Assembly (NCBI RefSeq): GCF_947495925.1 | Contig: NZ_CANMAU010000001.1 | Location: forward strand, 1 to 64,000 | Length of the DNA stretch: 64,000 nt | Source of the DNA: an uncultured Algibacter sp. | GTDB taxonomy: Bacteria; Bacteroidota; Bacteroidia; Flavobacteriales; Flavobacteriaceae | Direction: 5' to 3' | Part shown: piece by piece, positions 54,301 through 64,000 of the stretch | Numbering within the stretch: position 1 is the first letter of the stretch | How the letters are laid out: the number at the start of each line of letters is the position of its first letter | Position numbers and translations under genes: made by a program | Notes under the pieces: model-generated | Told to the model about the DNA's origin: nothing | Database searches by the model: none | The model's input: the letters and a program-made list of their open reading frames with translations, nothing else

Positions 54301-55866
54301 ATGAAAATATTAAAATTTAATAATATTGTATACATGAGTTTTGTACTTATGTTTATATCATGTGCTGATGACATGGATGCGGTTAAAAACCTTAACAATC
54401 CAGATAGACAGCAAGTAGTAGCTGTAGGTGCAGATTTAAATGCAGTTGTAGGTGGTGGTTACACAACCTGGTGGCAAGCTAATAATAGAGATACATACGC
54501 AGCTCTATGTGTTGCCGCTGATCATGGTACTGCTTCTTGGGGTAACTATGGAATGCGGTCTTTATCGTGGGAACCAAGAAACCCAATGCTTAACGCTGCT
54601 TCTTGGGCAGACGCCAATGTTGTGGAGCAGCCATGGCAAGGTAATTATGCTTCTATATCTTCTGCAAATGATGTTTTGGGTGCCATAAATAATGACGGTA
54701 TTGAATGGATTGAAAACGATGTAGATAGAACACCTCAAGTTAAGGCCTCTGCTCATTTTTTAAGGGGTATAGCATACGGTTACTTAGGATTACTTTTTGA
54801 AAAAGGATTCATTGTTGATGAGAATACTGATATTTCGCAAAAATTGCCATTTGTTACTTATCAAGAATTAATTGCTCAAGCCGTAGCAGACTTAGATGCG
54901 GCAATAACTATAGCGTCAAGTAATGATTTTACGCTAACTGACAACTTTATCAATGGTATGACGCCTAATAGCGCTGGGTTAATCAAAATGTGTAATTCTT
55001 TTAAAGCTAGATTCATTGTTCAATCAGCAAGATTTATGGATGAAACTAATGCTATTGACTGGAACACGATAAAAACACTTACTCAAAATGGAATAACGGA
55101 AGACTTTGGACCAACAGGAGATAATGGTGTAATTTGGTGGAGTAATGTTTTTGTTTTTAGCGAATCGCCAAATGGTTTTGGAACTTTTGGAGGTAGATTA
55201 GACATGAGAGTAGTTAATTTGCTAGATCCTAGTCAACCAGAATTCTATCCAGCAACTGCAGGTGATGTTTTAGAGAACCCAGAAATGACTACCGATGATG
55301 CCAGAGTTGGAGAAGGCAAGGATTTTGAATTTAGAGAAAACATTGTCTTCTTTCCAGATAGAGGTCAGTTTCATTTCTCTCACTATATTAACATGCGTTA
55401 TAAAAATGGTGATAATTTTTCTGATGGCGTAGATTCTAAACAACTCAAATCCTTTATGCTTGAAGACAATAGATTATTGTTAGCTGAAGCGCAAGCTAGA
55501 TTAGATCAACTTGGAGATGCAGTTACTACTGTTAATGAAAGTTCTAGGGTAACTAGAGGTAATTTGCCTCCTTTAGCTGCAAGTGCATCTAAGACTGAAA
55601 TCATGGACGCCATTTTTTACGAGCGTTATGTAGAACTATTCAATTCAGGTTGCGGAACTGGATTCTTTGATAGAAGAAGAACCAATCAATTACAAGTTGG
55701 AACTTTCAGACACTTCCCAGTACCTGCAACAGAATTACAGGTAATTGAAGAGGAATTATATACTTTTGGGGGTGTAAATGCTGATCCAACTGGGGTTGTT
55801 CCTCATTACGATATTAGTACTGTACCAGCAAGAACAGATGATTCAAATCTTCCTACTTTCAATTAA
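54301..55866 (+). CDS. RagB/SusD family lipoprotein
   Basis: Lipobox VLMFISCADD; ANDVLGAINND; downstream of susC. Confidence 0.88.
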   Translation: MKILKFNNIVYMSFVLMFISCADDMDAVKNLNNPDRQQVVAVGADLNAVVGGGYTTWWQANNRDTYAALCVAADHGTASWGNYGMRSLSWEPRNPMLNAASWADANVVEQPWQGNYASISSANDVLGAINNDGIEWIENDVDRTPQVKASAHFLRGIAYGYLGLLFEKGFIVDENTDISQKLPFVTYQELIAQAVADLDAAITIASSNDFTLTDNFINGMTPNSAGLIKMCNSFKARFIVQSARFMDETNAIDWNTIKTLTQNGITEDFGPTGDNGVIWWSNVFVFSESPNGFGTFGGRLDMRVVNLLDPSQPEFYPATAGDVLENPEMTTDDARVGEGKDFEFRENIVFFPDRGQFHFSHYINMRYKNGDNFSDGVDSKQLKSFMLEDNRLLLAEAQARLDQLGDAVTTVNESSRVTRGNLPPLAASASKTEIMDAIFYERYVELFNSGCGTGFFDRRRTNQLQVGTFRHFPVPATELQVIEEELYTFGGVNADPTGVVPHYDISTVPARTDDSNLPTFN

Positions 55867-55888
55867 AAGAGTAGAAATTTACAATACT

Positions 55889-55923
55889 AAAAACCACTTT
55901 CTATAAGAAAGTGGTTTTTTTTA
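55889..55923 (+). terminator. Intrinsic terminator after susD
   Basis: aaaccactttct-ata-agaaagtggttt followed by T-tract. Confidence 0.95.
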
Positions 55924-56021
55924 TTTGATTAAATAAAACTCTAATCAATTATTAAGAGTAAAAAGTTAAACTATTTATCGGACAATCTTCTTCTTAAAAT
56001 TGATTTACTACCTTTACCCCA

Positions 56022-56756
56022 ATGGAAAATCAAACACAAATATTCGGAATAAGAGCCATTATTGAGGCCGTTAATTCAGGAAAAACCATAGATAAAGTAT
56101 TTCTTCAAAAGGGGCTAAAAGGCGATCTATTTTCAGAACTTGAATCCTTGGTAAACAAAAAATCCATTAACAAGTCTTATGTGCCTATTGAAAAATTAAA
56201 CCGCCTAACTAACAAAAATCACCAAGGGGCAGTTGCTCAAATATCTCCTATTGAATTTTTTGACATGGAGAATTTAGTTATGAATGTTATAGAATCTGGT
56301 AAAACGCCATTATTTCTACTATTAGATCAATTAAGCGATGTTAGAAATTTTGGTGCCATTATTAGAACTGCCGAATGCACAGGCGTTGATGGTATTATTG
56401 TGCAAAAAAAAGGTGGAGCTCCTGTTAATGGAGACACTATAAAAACAAGTGCCGGAGCAGTATTTAAAATTCCCATTTGCAAAGTTGACCACATAAAAGA
56501 TGCTGTATTTTTCATGCAAGCATCAGGTATCAAAGTTATTTCTGCTACAGAAAAAACGACCAACACTATTTACGATGTGTCATTTACCGAGCCTTGCGCT
56601 ATTGTTATGGGTTCTGAAGGCCGCGGAATTAACCCATCTATCATTAAAGTTTCGGATGCAAGAGCAAAACTCCCATTACTTGGTGAGATTGAATCTTTGA
56701 ATGTATCTGTAGCTTGTGGTGCTTTTTTATATGAAGTGGTAAGGCAAAGGCGTTAA
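56022..56756 (+). CDS. rlmB: 23S rRNA (guanosine-2'-O)-methyltransferase RlmB
   Basis: LLDQLSDVRNFGAIIRTAECTGVDGIIVQK; VMGSEGRGI; SLNVSVACGAFLYE. Confidence 0.93.
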   Translation: MENQTQIFGIRAIIEAVNSGKTIDKVFLQKGLKGDLFSELESLVNKKSINKSYVPIEKLNRLTNKNHQGAVAQISPIEFFDMENLVMNVIESGKTPLFLLLDQLSDVRNFGAIIRTAECTGVDGIIVQKKGGAPVNGDTIKTSAGAVFKIPICKVDHIKDAVFFMQASGIKVISATEKTTNTIYDVSFTEPCAIVMGSEGRGINPSIIKVSDARAKLPLLGEIESLNVSVACGAFLYEVVRQRR

Positions 56757-57475
56757 TCTGATTTATTTTCTTTGTAGGTATAATTAACTACTGAAGACTC
56801 CTTGTCTTCCTCTATATTTTCTATAAAATTCCCATTTTCATCAAAATGTTTTAGGAACGGATCATCCTCTTCATTATAGTTTTCTTGTTCCCAAACATAT
56901 TTCTTAGGTTTTGCAATTTCCTTTCTAAAAAACAAAGCGAATACCAACCCTGTAATTAATCCTGAAAGATGACCCTCCCAAGAAATTCCTTTTTCAATAG
57001 GTAATGTATACCAAATCATACTGCCATACATAAAAACCACTACAAGAGATAATGCAATAAGCCTATAATATTTAGCAAAAACACCCTTAAAAAAAGTGAA
57101 ACTAACCAAAACATAAATAAGGCCACTAGCACCGATATGATACGATGGTCTGCCAATACACCATGTAAAAAAACCAGAAAACAGAATACCAAGCAAGATA
57201 ACTTTCCAGGCAATAGGCCTGTAAAAATAAAACAATGCCATTGAGAGCACTAATAATGGCATCGTATTATGATAAATATGCTCTATATCACCATGAAAAA
57301 AGGGACTTACCATAATTCCTCTTAGGCCTTCTAATGTATGAGGGTAAATTCCGTATTTACCAAAGTTATAACCAAAACGCACTTCAAACCAAAATACCAA
57401 CCAAATAATAAGCACAAAGAAAACAGGGTAAGCCACCACTCCTGTTGAAAACCTAAATTGACTGCTATTATCCAT
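56753..57475 (-). CDS. Rhomboid family intramembrane serine protease
   Basis: HIGASGLIY (GxSG) and EGHLSGLITG; multi-TM. Confidence 0.92.
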   Translation of the reverse strand: MDNSSQFRFSTGVVAYPVFFVLIIWLVFWFEVRFGYNFGKYGIYPHTLEGLRGIMVSPFFHGDIEHIYHNTMPLLVLSMALFYFYRPIAWKVILLGILFSGFFTWCIGRPSYHIGASGLIYVLVSFTFFKGVFAKYYRLIALSLVVVFMYGSMIWYTLPIEKGISWEGHLSGLITGLVFALFFRKEIAKPKKYVWEQENYNEEDDPFLKHFDENGNFIENIEEDKESSVVNYTYKENKSD

Positions 57476-57667
57476 TAAATTAAATATAACAAATTCTTAA
57501 CCAACATAAACTTAAATGCTAAATTGTCAGACATTGAGGGTAAGTGATAAAATAGCTTGTTTGAAATCCTTTTATTTTTCACGAAAAGAAATAGTACTAG
57601 AAGGAGTACCATATTTTTCTGAAATGTAGCCCTAAAAACTTAAATAAATTACATTAATTTTACAGTT

Positions 57668-58951
57668 ATGAATGCCAATGAACCTTTAGCCGAACGCCTT
57701 AGACCAAAAAACCTGAAAGACTATGTCAGTCAGAATCATTTGATAGGTAAAAATGGTTCATTAACCCAACATATTCAGCATGGCTTAATTCCATCAATGA
57801 TATTCTGGGGTCCTCCAGGAACTGGTAAAACTACTTTGGCTAATATTATAGCAACAGAGTCTCAACGTCCTTTTTATTCCTTAAGTGCTATAAATTCAGG
57901 GGTAAAAGATATTAGAGACGTTATTGAAAAAGCCAAACAAAGTGGTGGCTTATTTACCACCAAAAACCCTATTTTGTTTATAGATGAGATTCATAGATTT
58001 AGTAAATCTCAACAGGATTCACTTTTACAAGCGGTGGAAAAAGGTTGGATTACTTTAATAGGAGCCACCACTGAAAACCCAAGTTTTGAAGTTATACCGG
58101 CTCTTTTATCGCGCTGTCAAGTCTACATACTCAATGCTTTTAATAAACAAGATCTAGAAACCCTATTAAAAAGAGCAATCACCACTGATGACCTACTGTC
58201 CAGAAAAAAAATCACTCTCAAGGAAACTGCTGCATTACTAAAAATATCAGGAGGAGATGCCAGAAAATTGCTTAACATATTCGAACTCATTGTCAACACC
58301 TTTGATAGTGAAGTAATTGAAATTACGAATGCAGTTGTACTTCAAAAAGTTCAGAATAATACCGTTCGTTATGACAAAACAGGAGACCAACATTATGATA
58401 TTATTTCTGCATTTATAAAATCTATTCGTGGTAGCGATCCTAATGGAGCCGTTTATTGGTTGGCACGCATGATAGAAGGCGGCGAAGATGTTAAATTTAT
58501 AGCCCGCAGATTGTTAATCTCGGCGAGCGAAGATATAGGTAATGCAAACCCTACGGCCTTAGTAATTGCTAATAACACGTTTCAAGCAGTTTCCACAATT
58601 GGATATCCAGAATCAAGAATTATACTGAGTCAATGTGCAACATATTTGGCTTGCTCACCTAAAAGCAATGCCTCTTATATGGCTATTGGTAATGCACAAA
58701 AATTAGTTCGAGAAACTGGAGATTTAAGTGTGCCTCTTGAAATACGAAATGCCCCCACTAAACTCATGAAAGAACTAGGGTATGGTGACAATTATAAATA
58801 TGCTCATAACTACAACAACAATTTTGCAGATCAGGAATTTCTACCAGATGAAATAAAAAACACAAAGTTTTATGAGCCAGGAAACAATTCTAGAGAAAAT
58901 GCACACCGAGAGTTTTTAAAGCAACGTTGGAAAGACAAATATAATTACTGA
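57668..58951 (+). CDS. rarA: Replication-associated recombination protein A (AAA+ ATPase)
   Basis: [60 protein letters not shown]. Confidence 0.95.
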   Translation: MNANEPLAERLRPKNLKDYVSQNHLIGKNGSLTQHIQHGLIPSMIFWGPPGTGKTTLANIIATESQRPFYSLSAINSGVKDIRDVIEKAKQSGGLFTTKNPILFIDEIHRFSKSQQDSLLQAVEKGWITLIGATTENPSFEVIPALLSRCQVYILNAFNKQDLETLLKRAITTDDLLSRKKITLKETAALLKISGGDARKLLNIFELIVNTFDSEVIEITNAVVLQKVQNNTVRYDKTGDQHYDIISAFIKSIRGSDPNGAVYWLARMIEGGEDVKFIARRLLISASEDIGNANPTALVIANNTFQAVSTIGYPESRIILSQCATYLACSPKSNASYMAIGNAQKLVRETGDLSVPLEIRNAPTKLMKELGYGDNYKYAHNYNNNFADQEFLPDEIKNTKFYEPGNNSRENAHREFLKQRWKDKYNY

Positions 58952-59047
58952 ACGTTTAATCTCTTACCTTCAATTTATTTCAGATTTGAATTAGCCGAGA
59001 ATATCTAAAACACTACTCTAACTACAAAACAATATCTTAAATCAGCC

Positions 59048-59941
59048 TTAAAACTTAATATTTAAAGTTTTTTGTTTTAACACATTGTTTTCATAATACT
59101 CAACCACCCAATCATCACCTATCTTAAAAACTACAGCACTTTTACCTTCTACTAAAAACACATTTTCAAGGTTTGTTTTTTTTACTTTATAAACCACCTT
59201 TGGTGAACTATCAACTAGCTGATATCCATTTTCAATTTTTTGAGCATACAGCACACTATCTAAGACTTTCTTCGAATTTTCCTCCACGGTTTCATTAACA
59301 GGCTTTGGAGTTTCTTTAGCTACCACAGCCGTTGTTGCCACAACCGCAGGAACAGCTAATGAAGCATTAGATGAATTCTCACTAACTTTACTAGCTCCAA
59401 CCTCTTTTTCACTTTCCAATTCTTGAATCTGTTGTTTTAATTGCTTGATTTCCTCTGACTCACTTTTTACAACTGCCGTAGCACCTAAGCCTATGACACC
59501 ATCATCTGGTCTATACGAATAATTAACAGTTTCAAAAGACTTAAAAGCTTCACGCAGCGCTTTATTATAAGCTATTTTAAATTCTTTTTCCCTACTTATT
59601 CCTAGTACCGACTCATAAACTAGCTTACCATTACAATCCTTAAGTACAACTTTTAACTTAGTTGTAAACATGCTTGAATCCTTAATAACATCAGAATCTA
59701 ATGCTAAACACCTATTAAAATTCAAATCTTCGGGATAATCAGTTCCTTCCATAATAGCTTCAAAACCGTACTTCTCAAATAGAAATTGAGTTAGGGAATT
59801 CAATTGATATTGATCATTCTCTTTCAAAAAATCATACTTATTAGGAACAATCACATATTTATAATTGTTAATACTTTTTTGAGCAAAGACAGAAGAGATT
59901 AGAATACATGTAATTAGTGAAGAAAAAAATTTAGTTCTCAT
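59048..59941 (-). CDS. Conserved secreted protein of unknown function
   Basis: Signal peptide MRTKFFSSLITCILISSVFAQ; coiled-coil segment EEIKQLKQQIQELESEKE. Confidence 0.6.
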   Translation of the reverse strand: MRTKFFSSLITCILISSVFAQKSINNYKYVIVPNKYDFLKENDQYQLNSLTQFLFEKYGFEAIMEGTDYPEDLNFNRCLALDSDVIKDSSMFTTKLKVVLKDCNGKLVYESVLGISREKEFKIAYNKALREAFKSFETVNYSYRPDDGVIGLGATAVVKSESEEIKQLKQQIQELESEKEVGASKVSENSSNASLAVPAVVATTAVVAKETPKPVNETVEENSKKVLDSVLYAQKIENGYQLVDSSPKVVYKVKKTNLENVFLVEGKSAVVFKIGDDWVVEYYENNVLKQKTLNIKF

Positions 59942-61349
59942 TTTTTTTAAAAATATAGTTAAACCCTAGTTGTAAAGATACTCCTTCTGCATCATATATG
60001 TTTTTATATTGGATAAAATTATCTGCCATTGCATAAAAATTCATTCTTCCAATATGCGCTGACAACCCAATGCCCAAATTATAAAAAGAGTATGAATCTA
60101 TAGTGTAAGTTGCTTTTAATCTTAATCCTTTAAACAGATATCTATAATAATAAGTTGTTAATGCTAATTGGGGTCGTCTTGGTCTATTAACAGCATATAA
60201 TTGAACCCCTGTAGCGTTTAAATAACCTAACTCCTCCTTGATGCAATTACAGTCCTCTTCTTTTTTTTCGCCGAACGCATAGTTTAAGGATGCATTCAGC
60301 TTAATTGGCCTCCAGGTTGTATAGCTTTTATTAGTAACGTCAATATTAAATAACTCTTCAAAGTCCTCTTCAATTTCACTCCAATAATCATCTGCCGTTT
60401 CACTACCGTTAGATTCTGGAAAAATTGGATTAATTCCTTCAAATACATAATCCCCTTTGAGTTCATGATTTTCAACATCTTTACTGTGGTGAATAAAACC
60501 AATATCTAACAAACTACCATCTACTGTCCATTGTTTGGTTATGTTATAACTAAACCCAACATCAAACCCTAATCCAAGGTTACCTCCAAATAATACCCGG
60601 TTAGCAATTGTTTTTATTGCGCCCTCCGAATCTGAATTTTGATCATCATCTAAACTAGCTATTCCTGACGTTCTCAGTTTAAGGTTTAAATCAAAAATAT
60701 GATCATAAACATTATCATTGCCAGGCACAGTAACAAACCTGCCTTTATTTCTAGTTGAATTTACATTAACTATACTTGAATAAATTTTTCCTCTAAAGCC
60801 GTAATTAAGTTTGCTGTTTACTTTCTTATTATAACCCATATGAAAAACAGATATAACTTCAGCACTTAGGCTAAAATCACTCAAATCGAACACCTTATTT
60901 ATATTATTCTGATTACCTTCTAGAGCTAAAATGGCATAATCTTGCGGAAAATAATTAATCATATCTAATTCCTGATACAACCCAAAACTGAGATATTCAT
61001 TTTTTTCATAGCTACTTCCAAAGGCAAACCCTGCGGAAAACAGATCCAATTGTTGATTAAAACTTATATAATCATTATCATTCATGCTATTAACTGCATT
61101 ACGAAGTTTGGTGTTGAAATTAACACCATCATTGGCAAAAACATCATATACCGTTGCCCCAGTAGTTCCACCATTAACATGAATATGAGATAGTAGTGGC
61201 ACCCCAATATAGCCTTTATTACCAACCTTACCCCCAGGATTAAGTATTAAAGATTGAGGGATTTCTAAAAACCCATAAACGATTTGTTTGTTCTGAGAAA
61301 AAGAAACAAACCATAATAAAAATAGTATTAAAGTGCTTCTAATTTTCAT
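59931..61349 (-). CDS. DUF5723-like outer membrane protein
   Basis: Signal peptide; LILNPGGKVGNKGYIGVPLLSHIHVN; barrel-like body. Confidence 0.75.
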   Translation of the reverse strand: MKIRSTLILFLLWFVSFSQNKQIVYGFLEIPQSLILNPGGKVGNKGYIGVPLLSHIHVNGGTTGATVYDVFANDGVNFNTKLRNAVNSMNDNDYISFNQQLDLFSAGFAFGSSYEKNEYLSFGLYQELDMINYFPQDYAILALEGNQNNINKVFDLSDFSLSAEVISVFHMGYNKKVNSKLNYGFRGKIYSSIVNVNSTRNKGRFVTVPGNDNVYDHIFDLNLKLRTSGIASLDDDQNSDSEGAIKTIANRVLFGGNLGLGFDVGFSYNITKQWTVDGSLLDIGFIHHSKDVENHELKGDYVFEGINPIFPESNGSETADDYWSEIEEDFEELFNIDVTNKSYTTWRPIKLNASLNYAFGEKKEEDCNCIKEELGYLNATGVQLYAVNRPRRPQLALTTYYYRYLFKGLRLKATYTIDSYSFYNLGIGLSAHIGRMNFYAMADNFIQYKNIYDAEGVSLQLGFNYIFKKNEN

Positions 61350-61909
61350 AATGCATCTTCAATTTCAAAATAAAAAACAGCTTTTGATTTTAATTGAATG
61401 GAGCCAGGGGTATCCTCATTTATAGTAGGCCCGGGTAATAACCTGTAAGTAAATAAAATGAAACTCGTGTTTTTAAGAGCTTGGAGGGAATCATCTTCAA
61501 ATGTTTCAATATGTGATGAAAGTACATCTTCTCCTGTTTGAGAAGCCTCTTGAATAACTGTAAATGTATGTTGCAATTGATTGGCTACATCGAGCATATC
61601 TACACGTAATTCAAATCTTCTATTTATAGAATTTATAGTTTCAAAATCAAACTCCGCCTTAACTAAATTATCTAAAATAAAATCATCATCAAAAAATTCA
61701 ATGAAAACAAAGTCTTGAATAATTTCAATTTCGACACCCGAGTCCAAAAATGATGGAGCTGGTTCGTCAAAAAACACCAGACTTGATTCTATTACTGGAG
61801 TAAACACATAGTCCCTAGCTTGTTCAAAGTCCACATCTTTAGCACAAGAACCGAATATTATTAAAATATACAAAACATAGATTATCTTACTCAGGGCTTT
61901 TCTTATCAT
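61346..61909 (-). CDS. Hypothetical lipoprotein
   Basis: Lipobox ILIIFGSCAKD; 4-nt overlap with downstream DUF5723-like gene. Confidence 0.65.
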   Translation of the reverse strand: MIRKALSKIIYVLYILIIFGSCAKDVDFEQARDYVFTPVIESSLVFFDEPAPSFLDSGVEIEIIQDFVFIEFFDDDFILDNLVKAEFDFETINSINRRFELRVDMLDVANQLQHTFTVIQEASQTGEDVLSSHIETFEDDSLQALKNTSFILFTYRLLPGPTINEDTPGSIQLKSKAVFYFEIEDAL

Positions 61910-61936
61910 AAAGAATCTTTAAATATTTTATGAAGA

Positions 61937-62626
61937 TTACAAATAAAATTTCAATTTAGTGAGCTCATTTATTTGTTTGACATCTTTATCAATTCCAATA
62001 CCTTTAGCATCAAAAAGAATGACATCCATTCCTATGTTTTTAGCACCTAAAATATCAGCTTCATAACTATCTCCAATCATAACGCTTTCATTTACGTTTG
62101 CGTATGCGCTTTCTATAGCATAATTAAATATCTTAGGATTAGGTTTTTTAACACCAACCATTTCAGAATTAGTTACTGTTTTAAAATACTTAATAATATT
62201 TGACAGAACTAATTTTTTATGTTGCACCTCATCAAAACCATTCGTAATGATATGCAAATTATAGTTCAAACTCAAATAATCAAGAACATCGCACGTATTA
62301 TCAAACAAATAATTAAAGGAGGTTAAGTGATTTATATAATCATCTGAAAGCTTATAAATTATATGTTCATCTATTTTAAAATCAATAGCTTGAAACGTTT
62401 CATTGAGTCGAACAAATCGTAACTCTTCTTTTCCTATTTGTTCTTCCCTATAAAGTTTCCAATATTTAAGATTAATAGGTTCGTAGTGAGAAATAAACTC
62501 TTGTAGAGGTATTTCTAAATTATTTATTTTAAAAATCTTTTCAAAAGCTAGAGCAGAATTTTTATCGAAATCCCAAAGTGTATGATCTAAGTCAAAAAAA
62601 ACATCTTTTATATTTTTAAGCTTCAT
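61937..62626 (-). CDS. HAD hydrolase, YjjG-family pyrimidine nucleotidase
   Basis: DVFFDLDHTLWDFDKNSALAFEKIF; GVKKPNPKIF; MIGDSYEADILGAKN. Confidence 0.88.
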   Translation of the reverse strand: MKLKNIKDVFFDLDHTLWDFDKNSALAFEKIFKINNLEIPLQEFISHYEPINLKYWKLYREEQIGKEELRFVRLNETFQAIDFKIDEHIIYKLSDDYINHLTSFNYLFDNTCDVLDYLSLNYNLHIITNGFDEVQHKKLVLSNIIKYFKTVTNSEMVGVKKPNPKIFNYAIESAYANVNESVMIGDSYEADILGAKNIGMDVILFDAKGIGIDKDVKQINELTKLKFYL

Positions 62627-63917
62627 TAGCAGAATCTATAATTATATTAAATAATTCTTTAAACCCCTTCCATCTAACATCATCGTTGAAAGTGTAATTA
62701 TGAAAAAGAGGAATAAAAGTACCATTAACTTTTTTAACCGCCTCTATTATTTCATTCATAACTTTCTTCTTATCAAGAAGTGATTTGTGCATTAATAAGG
62801 CATTATCCATAACCTGATATGGAAATACCACTAATGGAGTTTGCACCTCATAATCTAAATCGTAAAACAAAAAAGGTGTACATGATCCAGCTCTAAATCC
62901 AATCTGATTTACATAACCCATGGTATAATCTTCCTGAATTTCTAATGAAATAAGGTTTCTATACGAATCTGGTAAATTAAGCTTTGAGAAAGACTGTCGT
63001 GAGGCTCTTAAATTCGTATTCAATATGTCTTCAATTTTAATTTTCTCTTTTTTTAGAATAGCCTCGTCTTCAATCGCAAGAAAAGAAATTTTAAGACCTA
63101 CTTTACAATAGTCTGCAACATGCTTAATAAGTGAAACATACTTTTTCTTATTCGGGTTTATGCCTTTATCATAAGTAGAATAATCTCCAATTAAAAAAAA
63201 CAAAAGAAATTTAAACTTAGACACTTTCTGCCTATTTATAATATATTTAAATGTATCATCTGGGTCATGTTTAAAGCCAAGCAAGACCGCAAACCTAAAA
63301 TACAAGTTTTTAATTCTCAATCTAAATAAATCAAGAAATATACCTCCAAAAGACCGCATCAATCCCTTCAACTTATAATTATACGGGCTTGGTACATCAA
63401 TAATAGGAACAACGTTGTATTGTCTTTGAGGGAATTCAAACTCTGGAAATTGTTTTTGTAACGCTTCTTTAAACTTGTAAGCCCAAATATCAACAACAGG
63501 TTGTTTCAAAAAGCCTTCTTTAAAAGCTGAGCTTTCTTTTGCTGTAAAACGTCCATATTCATCCTTTACATGAGGCATATATTCCTCATATCTAGATAAC
63601 ATATAGAATGCTGCAGAAAAAATATCAAAAGGCATAGAGCTCTTTTCTCCAACATAAAAGAAACACTTAGTCTCATCCCATTTATGAACGTTAATCTCTA
63701 CATCACTTAAACCTTGCTCAAACAATATGTCGTGACTTTTTATAAAAAACTCATTCCCTAGTTGTTGTTTAGCGTATGACATTTTCAAGCCATCATGTGC
63801 TATAAATTCTTCAATTTTAGCAGTAAAACCAACCTTTACACCAAGTACTCTGGTACAAATATGTTTGAAAATATAATTTAATCTAGGTGATTTTTTATGT
63901 GTATAAACTAAAAGCAT
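62616..63917 (-). CDS. Polysaccharide deacetylase-family-like protein (apparently divergent catalytic motifs)
   Basis: Overall family resemblance: FDIFSAAFYMLSRYEEY, YTMGYVNQIGFRAGSCTPFLFYDL, FHNYTF. Confidence 0.7.
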   Translation of the reverse strand: MLLVYTHKKSPRLNYIFKHICTRVLGVKVGFTAKIEEFIAHDGLKMSYAKQQLGNEFFIKSHDILFEQGLSDVEINVHKWDETKCFFYVGEKSSMPFDIFSAAFYMLSRYEEYMPHVKDEYGRFTAKESSAFKEGFLKQPVVDIWAYKFKEALQKQFPEFEFPQRQYNVVPIIDVPSPYNYKLKGLMRSFGGIFLDLFRLRIKNLYFRFAVLLGFKHDPDDTFKYIINRQKVSKFKFLLFFLIGDYSTYDKGINPNKKKYVSLIKHVADYCKVGLKISFLAIEDEAILKKEKIKIEDILNTNLRASRQSFSKLNLPDSYRNLISLEIQEDYTMGYVNQIGFRAGSCTPFLFYDLDYEVQTPLVVFPYQVMDNALLMHKSLLDKKKVMNEIIEAVKKVNGTFIPLFHNYTFNDDVRWKGFKELFNIIIDSANEA

Positions 63918-64000
63918 TACAATAGGATTTTATCAGCAAAACTAAAATATGCTTTCTCGGTTATAATTAAATGATCAAGTACTTTTATGTCCATACTTAT
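63917..64000 (-). CDS. radC: RadC family protein (C-terminal 27 codons, truncated by window edge)
   Basis: Hand translation ISMDIKVLDHLIITEKAYFSFADKILL* matches RadC/JAB C-terminus. Confidence 0.85.
   Translation of the reverse strand: MSMDIKVLDHLIITEKAYFSFADKILL

Noticed and set aside
61937-62626. Possible role of the HAD protein in a defence or signalling system with radC and the deacetylase-like protein
   Set aside because: Motifs fit an ordinary YjjG-type housekeeping nucleotidase; no sensor/effector components nearby.

Overview
The window is AT-rich Flavobacteriaceae-type (Bacteroidota) chromosome with no visible phage, transposon or CRISPR content. From left to right: (i) three tandem promoter-like units (two TTG-N19 and one TTG-N21, each followed by TAnnTTTG) reading left out of the window, possibly for an rRNA operon; (ii) a putative porin and a SusC/SusD/zinc-metallohydrolase lipoprotein/DUF4302 locus; (iii) rnhB, a large lipoprotein with a propeller-like C-terminus, an OmpA-family protein, a TapB-like protein, a nucleoid-associated protein and a DUF1800/DUF1501/lipoprotein trio; (iv) argS, a TPR histidine kinase, two adjacent guanidino-modifying-family enzymes, gltA, eno and carA; (v) the complete str-S10-spc-alpha ribosomal protein supercluster on the minus strand, including rpmJ (L36) and rpmD (L30), which are too short for the ORF track; (vi) an Omp85-like protein, an orphan SusC/SusD pair, rlmB, a rhomboid protease, rarA, a three-gene envelope cluster, a YjjG-type phosphatase, a divergent polysaccharide-deacetylase-like protein and the 3' end of radC. 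The most interesting signal is the 142-nt rpsJ-rplC gap. It encodes, on the minus strand, a hairpin containing a perfect Shine-Dalgarno (AAAGGAGG), correctly spaced from an unannotated 25-codon ORF. The 3' half of that ORF forms a 15-bp hairpin just upstream of rplC. This looks like a leader-peptide or attenuator element in a lineage whose ribosomes mostly ignore SD sequences. A second attenuator-like hairpin lies between rpsK and rpsD. All calls come from reading the sequence; no database searches were run.
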